32,948 bases of DNA, from the NCBI GenBank assembly GCA_003427395.1, contig BFEA01000064.1, positions 62,126 to 95,073 on the forward strand. Reading direction: 5' to 3'. The notes beneath the pieces are model-generated. The model saw only the letters and a program-made list of their open reading frames with translations. It was not told where the DNA came from and ran no database searches. The position numbers and the translations under genes were made by a program. The DNA is from Chara braunii. Lineage: Eukaryota; Streptophyta; Charophyceae; Charales; Characeae. Positions 18,073-27,702 of this stretch are shown in pieces (position 1 is the first letter of the stretch; each line of letters opens with the position of its first letter).

Positions 18073-18616
18073 AATTGAATTNNCCCCACCCTTTTTTCAT
18101 TTAACCTGTTGTTCTTTATCATGTAAGGAGTTTTGAATTGACATGTGATCACCTTCCCCAACCTCCCNGAATCGGGTTTTGTTCTGTTCTTCGTTGTTGT
18201 ACTTGCTGGTCACAGGGAACAGGGCTCTGTTTACACTACTGATTATATTTGCTGAACACAAGGAGTAGGGTTTGGTTCATTCTGCGGTTGTAATTACTGA
18301 TCACACGGAACAGGGCTTTGTTTACACTACTGTTATGATTACTGGTCACGACGAATGGGGCCTTGGCTGCACAGCTGCTGGACCCGGCGAACAAAGTCTT
18401 GCGCTGCTCGTATAGTCGTTCACTAAGAGTCGGGCTTAATCGAGGGGTACAGAGACTACTTCCCCTCGAAACCTCGAGAGACAACGAGACAATCATTAGA
18501 GACTCTGTGCACCCTGCGGGTTGCCGAGGACCTCGGAAGCGGGCGTGGCGAGTGACAGGAGCCGTTGCCCTTGGCTTCGGCGAACGGCAGGCGACCCCTC
18601 CCCGGGTTTCCTCACA
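18073..18616 (+). repeat. Element A 3' LTR (segment matching 1-544)
   Basis: The gapless partner of 1-544, with three Ns and about 21 differences. It ends in CCTCACA at 18616. The next bases, CCGGGATAA, belong to element B's LTR. The LTR probably starts earlier, at 17062 or 18014, but the window holds no second copy to prove it. The interval 17531-18072 has AT-rich TATATATATTTATTTAT (about 17645) that could hold a promoter if the LTR is long. Confidence 0.85.
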
Positions 18617-19095
18617 CCGGGATAAACGGAACTTTGACGTGTCCTTTTCGCATGTGTGAATGTTCTTGGTCGCCTCGGGGAAAACTCTCGGAATTTTGCG
18701 TGAATACGAATAGGCGTAGGATGTTCTTTTCCCGTGTCACTTTTTCGCGCGCGGATATGGTGATTTCAATTTTGAATTAGGATAGAAGCAAGCTGTAACT
18801 GTTTCAGTGCCTTTTTTTCTCTTTTTGTTGACAGCGCTGCGTGTGCAAAAGCTTTCTCCTCTCTGTCCCCCGCATCGCTCCCTCCCGCACCTCCTTTCTC
18901 TTCTCCCTTCTTTTTCTCTTTCCCCGTAACTCTTTTCCTTCTCTCTCTCTCCCGCCTTGCTTTTTGCGCGCCCATTTTCTCTCTTGATCATCTGAATCTT
19001 GGACCCGTCTTGCGCTACTTCTCGCACCTTTTCTCTTCTCACCCTTTGAGTCTGGCGCACGACGCCCGGTCGATCCATCGACAACTCTCGCTCGC

Positions 19096-19132
19096 CAATC
19101 AGGTGCGTGGAGCAATAGGACCTTCCTATTGC
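19096..19132 (+). promoter_or_regulatory. CCAAT motif and 9-bp perfect inverted repeat in the B LTR
   Basis: GCCAATCAGG (about 19095) is followed by GCAATAGGA-CCT-TCCTATTGC (19112-19132), a perfect 9-bp hairpin or operator-like palindrome, and then by a reverse CCAAT (ATTGG, about 19146). All are 130-190 bp upstream of the TATA box. The right LTR keeps the arrangement with one mismatch in the palindrome. Transcription-factor binding is inferred. Confidence 0.5.
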
Positions 19133-19281
19133 ACGACGAATCTAATTGGTTGAACCTCGAGTTTCGGGGGATCAACATGGCGTTCGCAGAGCATTTTTCT
19201 CAAAGTTTTTTCCTTCTGCTTCTCGTCTTACACCTCAACCTTCCCGTCGCTTTCTCCCACATCTATCTCCCTCGTCGCAAC

Positions 19282-19288
19282 TATAAAA
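19282..19288 (+). promoter_or_regulatory. TATA box of the B 5' LTR
   Basis: CTATAAAACCC is conserved at the same place in both LTR copies (here and 30496-30502), with CCAAT motifs upstream. A start site about 30 bases downstream, near 19315, would make the left part U3 and leave about 1.7 kb of R-U5 transcribed, including the LTR reading frame. Confidence 0.6.
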
Positions 19289-20260
19289 CCCGTAAGCGCG
19301 CCCACAAATCTCTCTTACGTTCTCGACTCCTAAGCCAGCTTCCGGGAAGCAGTGGCTAGGCAGAGTGTTTTGATGCGAGTCGGAAAGTCCTGTCGGGCTG
19401 ACGATAGGCTGGCCGGTTGCGCGCAAGACTGCCACGACGGACTGTGGGATCCGGACGAACCGTGTCGAGTTTACGACAATGGGGTGACGATCGCCGTGAA
19501 GGGAGTTAGCACGCGACGACCGGGATCGTTGGTGCGGGTATGAGGATCGATGATTGGAGTGGAGTGAGTGGTTGGCCCGGGGCCATATTGGACTTAACAG
19601 CGAATGCGCCTTTGTTGCGGATCTTTATCTTTGGCGTGAGTGTACGGCTGCCATGCCGAATGTCGCTCTGGACATCCCCTATCTCCCCCTCTCAACTCTA
19701 CCTTTGATAATGATGTGTCTCGACATCTGCCTCTCTTCTTCTCTTTAATAGGAATGAATCTGTGTGTCCTCCTTGCGTGAAAAAACTTCTTCCGGAACTC
19801 TTCCATTAGTTTCCTGGGTAATCCTCCTATGCAAGGACCCCGTTCTATTGTCTTGTGAACGGTGGATGCGTGTGTACTGTAAAAGCGATCCATCTTTTCC
19901 TGTGCAAGTTTCATTTTCGCACCTTCCACAGTGGATGTATGTATGAAGATGTGTGACCTTTTTTGTGTTGAATATATGAGTGTCGTCAGAATTTTGTTCG
20001 AGAATGCAAGAGTGTTTTGCGCATGCCATCTGCCTTATGATGCACGACATCAGCAGCCGAGCCACGAGGCGGCCTCGAGAAACAAGGCGCCTGGGATCAA
20101 CATCGCGTCGGCTCCCTAACCCTGAGCCGCGGATCGGTCCCTTAGTTAGATGCATGATTAACCTGAGGGAGTGTCTTCTTTCTGTCTCTCGTGTGGAAAG
20201 AAATTGATTGTGAGTTGCGCGAATATTTTCTTTTCTTGATGACGTCTCAAGGTTTTGCAA

Positions 20261-20725
20261 ATGATTGATATATGGACTGACAAGTACCCTCCGATCGGGC
20301 GCCAACCTCCCGCACCTCACGTCTCAACATGGCCTTTTCCCTACAACGAGGAAAGGACACGTGTACGTGAGTGGGATGTACGAGAAGCTGTCGCGCAAAT
20401 CGGTGGGCAATATTACTTCCCGCCGGCCAACCGTTGTTCCGGATTCATGGAGGCCGGGTTTGTTGTTATTGATACGCATTTCCCACCTTATTCGATATTG
20501 TTGCCATTCAATGAGTTGACTGTCATCCCGTGGACGGCAGTAGAACCCCACTGGTCGCGCACTCTATGTACCGAATGTCAGCGTTTTGAGCGCTACGAAG
20601 CCAGGGGTTTCCACTACCGTGTGCGGAGTGAAGACGAGCATAAAGAAAGAGCCACACGGTTGAGACCATCCACGTCGGACTCGGAACTGACTAGCGAACG
20701 AGGACGGGATTTAATACGAAAATGA
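20261..20725 (+). pseudogene. LTR-encoded reading frame of B, left copy, truncated
   Basis: Starting at ATG 20261, 154 codons run to TGA 20723-20725. The right LTR copy (31476-31997) has CGA at this codon and continues to 174 codons, so the left copy ends early by a C-to-T change. The protein is not low complexity: aromatic and proline-rich segments (PFPYNEERTR, HFPPYSILLPFNEL), a C-x2-C (CTEC) and a basic C-terminus. It lies downstream of the TATA box and would be an early frame in a genomic transcript. No family is recognised. Of 28 sense codons that differ between copies, I count 14 synonymous. Confidence 0.45.
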
Positions 20726-21028
20726 GACACGCGAAGCGTGCCCGAGCCTTTCCGTTCTAAACGTCGGGCCGTAGCACGGTGGGAAGCCCGACAATACTTT
20801 TTGGATTGAATTTCGATTTTTCTCTCTTCGCGCCTTGCCCGCGCGCGCAATCTGCGACGCGCGAAAGCAATCGACTTACTTTATCAAACCAACACGGCGG
20901 ATTTCAGTTCTGTCTGTATCCCCGCACTCAATTTCCAAAAATCCTTGGCACACCCCATCTTGCTGTTCTTTTGGGCCTCTTTCCGCACGAATGACACTCC
21001 GAACGAAAGACAGCACAGGGCGTGAGGT

Positions 21029-21041
21029 TGGTATCGGGGTC
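21029..21041 (+). other. Candidate primer-binding site of element B (initiator tRNA-Met type, degenerate)
   Basis: TGGTATCGGGGTC begins where homology between the two LTRs stops. The usual plant iMet PBS begins TGGTATCAGAGC, so the first seven bases match and three of the next five differ. The position is right but the match is weak. Confidence 0.45.
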
Positions 21042-21164
21042 GACACGTGTCGGTTCTGATGATAGTAAGTCGAACTGGCGAGAGGTAGGAGAGACCCTCG
21101 ACTAGCTCGTCGGGATCGCCCAGTAACCAGGTCTCAGTCTGGTGCGGCTGCACCCACAATATCC

Positions 21165-22733
21165 ATGGTGGACGGTACTAGGGTGATCGTTAGCATTCCT
21201 GCCCCCTTCCCCTTCTTCCCTAACCATACCCATCCCGAGGCTTGGCTGGAAGTTGTCGAAGCTCAGAACTACAGCGCAACCGATCTCCCCCGCGTTCCGA
21301 CATTGCTACTCTGCAATACATCACATAACTGGTTTAGAAAACATACGTGGGTAGATTGGGATACTTTCAAGCAAGCATTCTTGGCTCGATTCGATACGGT
21401 TAGTGAAGATGCCGCTTGGTACGTACTCAAAAATCGACCACAAGGACCAGGGGAATTGTTGCACGATTTCGTCAATCGATTTCAAACCGTGTTCGATAAA
21501 TCCGGGCGAGACGAGAAATCCGCTCGAGATTTGTTCATTGATCACCTTCGAAGTCCGACATTGAAAGGGAAACTGCAGAAAAAGGTCCCGCCGAAAACAC
21601 ACCAGTTATCGGCTATCATTGCTAAAGCATTGGAACTAAACCTGGCTGATACAAAAAAAATATACCAGCCAGGGAGACGAAGATATTACAGATACCATAC
21701 GAGATGTAACGGCTAAAAGGCAATCATGGCTGCAGGCGGTCGAACGGTTTTATCCTCGCCCCGACCATGACCTTCCCGGCGGGATCGTTTCCGATATCCC
21801 GACTGCTTCTCCTCCCTCTCCCCCGGTGAATCAATCGATCGCAACCGTTAGAAGCGGAATTTCATCCAAAGCGGAATCTCATCCAAACCCCCCTCGCCAG
21901 CCGTAACCAACCTACACCTTGCCCAGATGATCCATACGGCCACTACCAAGCAGTCTGAATGGATGAGCAACTTGATCCAAATATAGGCCGCTCATATGGA
22001 ACGAATGGAACAGATAATGAGCAGGTTAATTAAGCCTAACCCGGCTCCTGCTCAGCCTGCCCCTGCTTCATTTCCGCTCTTACCTGCCCCGCCTGCTCCA
22101 GGGTTCGCACCTCAGTTCCCTCATCTAGCTAATCCAGCAGGAAAAATCGAGTGCTTTAACTGCAAACAGCCCGGGCATTTCGCCCGGGACTGTCCGCAGC
22201 CGAAACGTAATCAGCCTCCCCCTGCTGCGGCCCCCGTCGCCCTTAATCAAGGACGAGTGGCCGCTCTGATGGATACGGATCAAGGAAGAGAACTCATGGC
22301 ATACGCCCCAGAGCAGCCTTCCCCTTCGATGGCAACTGCATCGACATCGGGAGCTTCTTCCTCTGACGCTGCTGACGTGGTCGATCCTCTCGAGTATCTC
22401 CATCTTGCAGGCATGATCGGAGCGATCCGATCGGTCCCAGATGATCTCGAGTGGGTCGATCGCGAATCCAATCCTGGACCGCAGTTTCGGACAGGAGACA
22501 TTGATATATTGAAAACGCTCAAGCAACTAGATATTCGCGTTCCTATCCCAGTAGGACATCTGCTCACCATATCTGAAGCGGTGAATAATAAGCTTTTACA
22601 ACATTGCCAGAAAAATCAAAAGCGTTTCACCTATCAGCGCATACAACGGATGTTGAAGAAGAAGGAAGGAAGCGAGGAAGTTGTACCCCCGAGCCGGACA
22701 CAAAAAAACCTGAACCCGAAGCTGCACGAATAG
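21165..22733 (+). pseudogene. gag: gag of element B
   Basis: ATG 21165 is in a good context (TCCATGG). The retrotransposon gag domain covers about residues 20-165 (HPEAWLEVVE, VDWDTFKQAFLARFD, ELLHDFVNRFQ, DLFIDHL). In an A8 run (21653-21660) the frame breaks; coding sequence continues in the next phase to about 21890 and then returns to the first phase near a C-run. TAG at 21984-21986 interrupts it. A helical segment and proline-rich spacer lead to a perfect CCHC knuckle (CFNCKQPGHFARDC, about 22152-22193). The 3' part (to TAG 22733) overlaps the protease frame, with an A AAA AAC heptamer at 22703. The Gag would bind and package the RNA. Confidence 0.82.
22703..22709 (+). promoter_or_regulatory. 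Candidate -1 ribosomal frameshift heptamer (A AAA AAC)
   Basis: In the gag phase the codons are AAA (22704) and AAC (22707), preceded by A (22703), exactly the X XXY YYZ register. Slipping one base back enters the phase that encodes the protease (active site 22844). Gag would otherwise end 22 bases later at TAG 22731-22733. A AAA AAC is one of the most efficient slippery heptamers of retroviruses. No downstream pseudoknot was tested. Confidence 0.6.
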
Positions 22734-25431
22734 CAGCAATCTCTTTAGCAGAAAAGGATCACTTCGTACGAGCTCGGCCGGTACTATGGAAAAGTGCGGA
22801 ATGTGATTGTGAAGTTTGGGGCAAGCCGTTTAATGCCCTTATCGACATAGGGTCTTCTGCAGTGGCCATATCATTGGATACTGTCAAAAAGACGGGACAA
22901 CTTGGATCCATTCTTCCTTAATTTGGCAAAGATAATTATGTCTCTGCCGACGAGGAAGCAATGAACATCGTAGGCATTATCGAGAACGTGGATGTAAAAG
23001 TCGGACGAGTACACGTCCTTGTTAACGCGCTCGTAATAGATGTACATTCCTATTCTGTGTTGTTGGGATTACCTTGGGCGATGGCGGTGGGTGCATGTCT
23101 GCATTTTGATTCGAAACAACTGGTGCTCATGCAAACTGGGGGAAAGCCTCAAACTGTTCCCTTGCGAGTTTCCACCCGAACGATAAAACGGGTCCCTAAC
23201 TCGGCCCAAATCGGGATGATTCGATGCATCGATCCCGAGGAGTGCTCTCCTTCGAACATCAATAATGGAATCAGGGAACAGGAATACGAAGAAGAGATGC
23301 CCAGTGAGGATGAATGGAAGCACCTGGTCGAACTTTTCGAACGGGAAATTCCCGAAGAATTTCAAGTGTGCCCCGACACCACCCGAAGTTTCCACGTGGA
23401 CGCCGAAGACAGCGTGTGCACGCCTCTGACAACCCAGGTCAGTCCTTCAGTCCTCCTCGGGGAACCCTTATTACAAGTTTCCGATCTGGCTGATGATTTG
23501 GAACCCCCTCGCACCTTGTACGAGGGAGCTCTCTCCTTACGAACGCGTTATCAGCAAACGAAACAGTATTTAGACGTTTATGTTTTTCCGCCCAGATCGT
23601 TACTGACGACAGGAGCCACCATCGCCTTGATTAAACAAGAGGCGGAAGCACCGGTAAGTGATGTACCTAATCTGATGCAAGAAATGACGGATCTAACAGG
23701 GCTAACTGTGGAACCGACCTCGGTTGGTTCAGAAACTGACGCTGAAACAAACGAAACGGAGATGATCAACCCCGCTGTGTCCCAGATAATAGCAACTGTC
23801 TTCTCTGTTCGCACCAGTAGTTCTGTTTTCTATAGTATCGATGATCAGCGAGAACGGCTGGATGATTGGGTCGATATGCCCCTTAAGATTTTCGGGGAAT
23901 CAACAATCTCCCTCCCGAGTCACGTTCCCGCGGAATTTCGGAAGTCGTTAGTCTGTGTATTAAATAGTTACGCAGAAGTGTTGAGCATGCATAACAATGA
24001 TATCGGCTTAACTAATGTGATTGAGCATGCCATCCTCACGGGAGATCATCAGCCCATTAGCTGCGCCCCCTACCGATATTCGCCAGCTCAAAGAGCGGCC
24101 GCTTTTCAGCGGATTAAGGAGTTCGAAGTTAATGGATGGATCGAACCCGCTATAGGTCCATGGTCTTTCCCTGTAGTGATCGTACCTAAAAAGGTTGGAG
24201 GGATTCGCATTTCCATTGATTATCGAAAGTTGAATGATATCACGATCAAAGATGTGTACCCCCTCCCGCGGATTGATGAGTTGTTGAATGCGATTGGGAG
24301 TGTTCGATTTTTCAGCAAGTTCGATGTTCGCCATGGGTTCCATCATCTTCTTGTTCAAGAGGAAGATCGACCGAAAACAGCGTTTGTGCTTTTCGAAGGT
24401 ACGTGGTAGTGAATTCGATGTCCGATGGGTATCTGCAACGCCCCCGCGACCTTTCAGCGGGCCATGAACATGACTTTTCAGAATTTCGTGAGGAAGACTC
24501 GTTTGGCGCAGAGTATCATCAACTACTGCATGATTGTGTACATGGATGACATCTTGGTGTATTTGAGTTCCTACGAGGGACACGTGCAGCACATCGAATG
24601 GGCACTGCATGCGTTACGAGATGCGGATTTCAAGGTGGCGCTTGAGAAGTGTCAGTTTTTCCTCACCACCATTTCCTTCCTAGGGCACGTGGTGACCGAC
24701 AAGGGACTCCAACCGGAGCCGCAGAAGGTGGCAGCTGTCAGGGACGTGCCCGTGCCTACGACTATCACGCAAGTTCGCGACTTTCTGGGCCTAGCCTCGT
24801 ACTACCGAAGATCTATCAAGGGCTTCGCGACGATTGCGGGACCCCTCACAAATCTGCTGCGCAAGGATCAGCCGTTGATCTGGACGCCGGAGTGCGATCA
24901 AGCGTTTTTCAAACTCAAGGCCGCTCTCATTTCGACTCCGGTCCTTATAAGACCGGATCCCGAAAAGCCTTTTGTTCTCACCACTGACTGGCAGCCAAAG
25001 GTGATTTGGCGATCCTTGCCCAGGTTGGACCAAGCGGACTCGAGAGTGTGGTGGAGTATGCGTCCAAATCAGTGCCCGCCTGCAAGCGCAACTACGCCGC
25101 TCCGACGGGAGAATGCTATGCGGCTCTCTGGGGAATCAGTCACTTTCGTGCTTACCTGTATGGGCGAAGATTCACTCTGGTGACTCCCCTGCTGGCTCTG
25201 AAGAAGTCGAAGGATTACTCGGGCATGATCGAGCGATGGGCAACGGTGCTGCAGAGCATGGACTTTGACATTCGTCATCGAAAGCACGAGAGACACGGGA
25301 ATGCGGACGGACTGACATGTCTGCACCGGCCTGAGAGAGTTCCGAAGAATGAGGAGGTGATTCCGTGGAACGAACCCGAACAGGAAAGTGGACCTCGGTA
25401 CGACCAAGTGGAGATTTTGTCGAAGCAGTAA
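22709..25431 (+). pseudogene. Protease, reverse transcriptase and RNase H of element B
   Basis: Read in the -1 phase relative to gag. The protease active site is ALIDIGSSAVAISL (Asp codon at 22844; D-I-G-S instead of D-T-G-S) and the closing block is SVLLGLPWAMAVGA (about 23055). TAA 22919-22921 lies between them. RT has VPKKVGGIRISIDYRKLN, SKFDVRHGFHHL (first Asp), PMGICNAPATFQRAM and an intact VYMDDILVYL (YMDD at 24539-24550), then FLGLASYYRRSI. Two adjacent stops, TAG and TGA (24407-24412), replace residues just before the PMG block. A shift near 25000 moves into the RNase H phase, which keeps GECYAALWGI (Glu) and GNADGL (Asp), but its VTPLLAL stretch lacks the Asp usual in VTDH-type motifs. 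Confidence 0.85.
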
Positions 25432-25562
25432 GTGACACGAGGACTAATTTGTCTGTTCTACTCTCTCCACAATTCATCTCTCCTCCTCTGTCATCATGAC
25501 TACCCCGCCTGCCTCCGCAATCCCTTCTTCTCCTAATAATTCTGCCCCTCTCACCTCCTCAG
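25428..25562 (+). other. Possible short intron between RNase H and the PHD-finger region
   Basis: GTAAGT at 25428 overlaps the end of the RNase H frame. A CTAAT branch-like motif (about 25444), long pyrimidine tracts and CTCACCTCCTCAG ending at 25562 complete a 135-base intron-like unit. Splicing would skip the RNase H stop and the ATG at 25496. In this copy the join is one base out of phase with the PHD frame, so either an indel intervenes or the intron is not real. Confidence 0.3.
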
Positions 25563-25999
25563 CTTTCTTCGCCACCCTCCTCGATAAATTCTGTTATTTT
25601 TGCACGTGTATTGCACGGGTTTATGGGGTCGATTGTCATCCCTTCGAAACCGGGTTTATCGATTGGGTAGAATGTGCCACGTGTGTCAATCGTGCGCACG
25701 GGGCCTGCGTTCGATATCGGACAAGTAGCAAGGAATGGAGGTGCCCCCTATGTAGAACGAACAAACTCCCCACGGAGGTTCGATTCAAGGCTGCCCGTAC
25801 AGAAGGCCCCGAATATGACGAAAAATACCGACGAGCGGAGGTTTGGATGGATAAAATTTTATTAGCAAAATTAGGAGGATTATCATTGGGCCACCTCACC
25901 AAACAAGACAGACGTAGGGCGACCGAGAGATCTCGGGACTATCGATGGATCAACGGTCATTTGGAAAAGCGTAAACTGACGGATCAGGTTCGTGGCTGA
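25496..25999 (+). CDS. PHD-type zinc finger region preceding the element B integrase
   Basis: A 167-codon frame from ATG to TGA. Residues C33, C36, C60, C63, H68, C71, C83 and C86 form C4-H-C3 with spacing C-x2-C-x23-C-x2-C-x4-H-x2-C-x11-C-x2-C. The Trp two residues before the seventh Cys (EWRCPLC) and the D-W-V-E-C context are hallmarks of PHD fingers, which commonly read histone H3 tails. The C-terminal 70 residues (GLSLGHLTKQDRRRATERSRDYRWINGHL) look like the segment that precedes gypsy integrase zinc domains, so the finger is probably the N-terminal part of the integrase product. The stop overlaps the next ATG (TGATG, 25997-26001), which may be a real restart or a frameshift. A role in chromatin-targeted integration is inference. 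Confidence 0.65.
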   Translation: MTTPPASAIPSSPNNSAPLTSSAFFATLLDKFCYFCTCIARVYGVDCHPFETGFIDWVECATCVNRAHGACVRYRTSSKEWRCPLCRTNKLPTEVRFKAARTEGPEYDEKYRRAEVWMDKILLAKLGGLSLGHLTKQDRRRATERSRDYRWINGHLEKRKLTDQVRG

Positions 26000-27223
26000 T
26001 GGTTCCCCATCCATTCCAGAGATACGATTGGATCCGATCTGCTCACGAAGAACAGGCCGCACATTTCGCGATACATGTCACGGAGGCAACTGTATACCAG
26101 AACCATCGGTTCTGGTCCAATATACGAGATGATGTCAAATACATTGTCGCTAACTGTCTAGTCCGTGCCGCTGATCGCACCCCTATACGGGGACCAAACA
26201 CGATAGTACCAACGAAAGTAGAGCGTCCTTTCCAGCGAGTCAGTATGGACACGACAGATATTGACGTGCCACCTGGCCAAAACCGCTGTGAATATTCTAT
26301 CCTGTTAGTATTANTTGACCATTTTTCCAANTACATCGAAGTNTATCCCTGTAAGACCCGAAAGGCCGCAAAAATAGCCACGTACATCGAACGGTTCCTC
26401 TATACCCATCTAGATACGGAAGAAATTCTAACCGACAATGGATCTGAATTCAAAGGTGAGGTAGAAGAACTGCTTGCGCGAAGGGGCGTCACGCTCCGAC
26501 ATACGGCACCCCACGTGTCCCAGTCGAACAGGTTGGCCAAAAATGCCAACCGTATGATTAAGACCGCCCTTCGCAGGAACTTATCGGCACACGACACGCG
26601 TCCATGGCCCGAGATCGTGTATCAGATCATCGGGACCGGGCCACCCCTCACGAGTCTACGGGGTCTACCCCCTTTCAGCTTCGAACTAATAGCCTCCCCT
26701 GTGTCGAATACCGGGGTAACTCGAAAATTGCCGAAGCAGGGGGTAGAGACATGCATGCAGCTCTCAAAGCCAAGGCCAAAAGGTACACCGAATTAATGGA
26801 ACGGGCCATCCAAGCTAGCTAGCCCGAAAAAGGAAAAGGATGACCGAACTGGCCCACGGTAGACAAGTCCGTAGCTACGAGGCCCGGAATGGAAATGCTG
26901 GGCCCCAGCAACAATATAAATTAGGGGACCTAGTGCAGGTACGTAAATGTGCACGCGACTGGAAACTCGCTCCCAAGTTTTCTAGCTGTTTTCGCGTTGT
27001 CGAGCTCGGACCTAACGGCGCCAACACGGTGCGCATTGCGCCTGAGGCTAGTGCCGGCCATAGCTTTGTCCCCATCGTCCGACATACCTCCAACCTCCGT
27101 CCTCTTCCTCCTTCTGATCTTCCCCTCTCTTCTTCCTCAGAAAGCGAGGAGAACGACGACGATCTAACTCTCTCTCCTCTTTCTCCCTCTTGCCCTTCGT
27201 CCTCCTCTCCCACCTCGCCATGA
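25999..27223 (+). pseudogene. Integrase of element B
   Basis: The N-terminal zinc domain has HEEQAAH, then C-L-V-R where C-x2-C is expected, so the last zinc ligand is lost. Core: Asp at 26248 (SMDTTDI), Asp at 26434 (LTDNGSEF), and Lys at 26539 (RLAKNAN) where the catalytic Glu belongs. The enzyme should be dead. Frameshifts near 26630 and 26825 move the C-terminal part through two further phases. It resumes with YKLGDLVQVRKCARDWKLAPKFSSCFRVVELG (about 26915-27010), a GPY/F-like module, and ends in an acidic Ser-rich tail at TGA 27221-27223. Three Ns lie in 26310-26345. No chromodomain is seen; targeting, if any, may rest on the PHD finger. Confidence 0.82.
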
Positions 27224-27702
27224 GTTTCATCACGGAGCGGGCTCTTGACGCACAGCTGTTGCAGCCACGTGGCCACATCTCAGAGATTCGGCAAGTCTGT
27301 CACCCCCGGCTCAATACGGATCTTCGGCGTTTGGTGCAATTTTTCTGCGACACGGGCATCTGTGCCGCCGCCGCGTTTCGAATCGAAGGGAGTCCTCACA
27401 CAATAGTATTTGCGGAGGTAATCGCAGTTCATCGGCGGGCGGCTCCCCGGACCAGCCACGTCACCACGGTTGCAGCGTTCAGTGGCGACATCAGCTCGGT
27501 CAATCCGCAACGGCATACCGCGATCTTGGAATCGCTGCGCGAGTGGACGGAGCAAGTGTCCAACGTGTGGCAGCACGTTCTCGCCCGACCTGGGCATAAC
27601 CTCATCCCAACCTTTGCACCCGATATTGGCGATATCCGTCGATCGCCGCGCGAGCGGCCAGTGGCGATCCCCACCCTCGTCCCCTTCCCCGGTCTCCAAT
27701 GA
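27220..27702 (+). CDS. Accessory protein B1, unknown
   Basis: 160 codons from ATG 27220, which overlaps the integrase stop as ATGA, to TGA 27700-27702, which overlaps the next ATG in the same way. The frame extends upstream without a stop, but this ATG is the natural start. It has strand-rich central segments (TIVFAEVIAV, HVTTVAAFSG) and a helix (HTAILESLREWTEQVSNVWQ). There is no signal peptide or membrane anchor, so it is not a classical envelope gene despite lying in the env position. No family is recognised. The unbroken frame next to a broken integrase is notable. Confidence 0.6.
   Translation: MSFITERALDAQLLQPRGHISEIRQVCHPRLNTDLRRLVQFFCDTGICAAAAFRIEGSPHTIVFAEVIAVHRRAAPRTSHVTTVAAFSGDISSVNPQRHTAILESLREWTEQVSNVWQHVLARPGHNLIPTFAPDIGDIRRSPRERPVAIPTLVPFPGLQ

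Larger units (their letters stand above)
1..18616 (+). mobile_element. Element A: giant Ty3/gypsy LTR retrotransposon, left end outside window
   Basis: The element is bounded by direct repeats (1-544 and 18073-18616) and read on the plus strand. The order is LTR, PBS, long leader, accessory reading frames, gag, protease, RT, RNase H, integrase, long 3' non-coding region, purine tract, LTR. RT before integrase is the Ty3/gypsy order. Over 18 kb is visible, far beyond the usual 5-12 kb and in the range known for plant Ogre/Tat elements, which also carry extra genes before gag and tandem repeats near the 3' end. The copy is inactive as sequenced because gag and pol carry many stops and frameshifts. 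It sits inside the 5' LTR of element B. Family placement beyond Ty3/gypsy is inference. Confidence 0.85.
18617..21028 (+). repeat. Element B 5' LTR, left end cut off by element A
   Basis: The sequence from CCGGGATAA onward matches 29831-32252 throughout, apart from substitutions and small gaps such as 9 bp present only in the right copy near 32171. The match ends at GAGGTTG, immediately before TGGTATC of the PBS. It holds a pyrimidine-rich upstream part (about 18830-19040), CCAAT-type motifs, a TATA box and an LTR-encoded reading frame. Confidence 0.8.

Noticed and set aside
19177-19359. Short LTR frame with a signal-peptide-like start, also seen at 30391
   Set aside because: It spans the TATA box and would lie mostly upstream of transcription; the Leu run comes from a pyrimidine-rich promoter stretch.
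19352-19543. 63-codon LTR frame similar in both B LTRs
   Set aside because: It lacks a shared ATG (the internal ATG is ATA in the right copy), so a translated product is unlikely.
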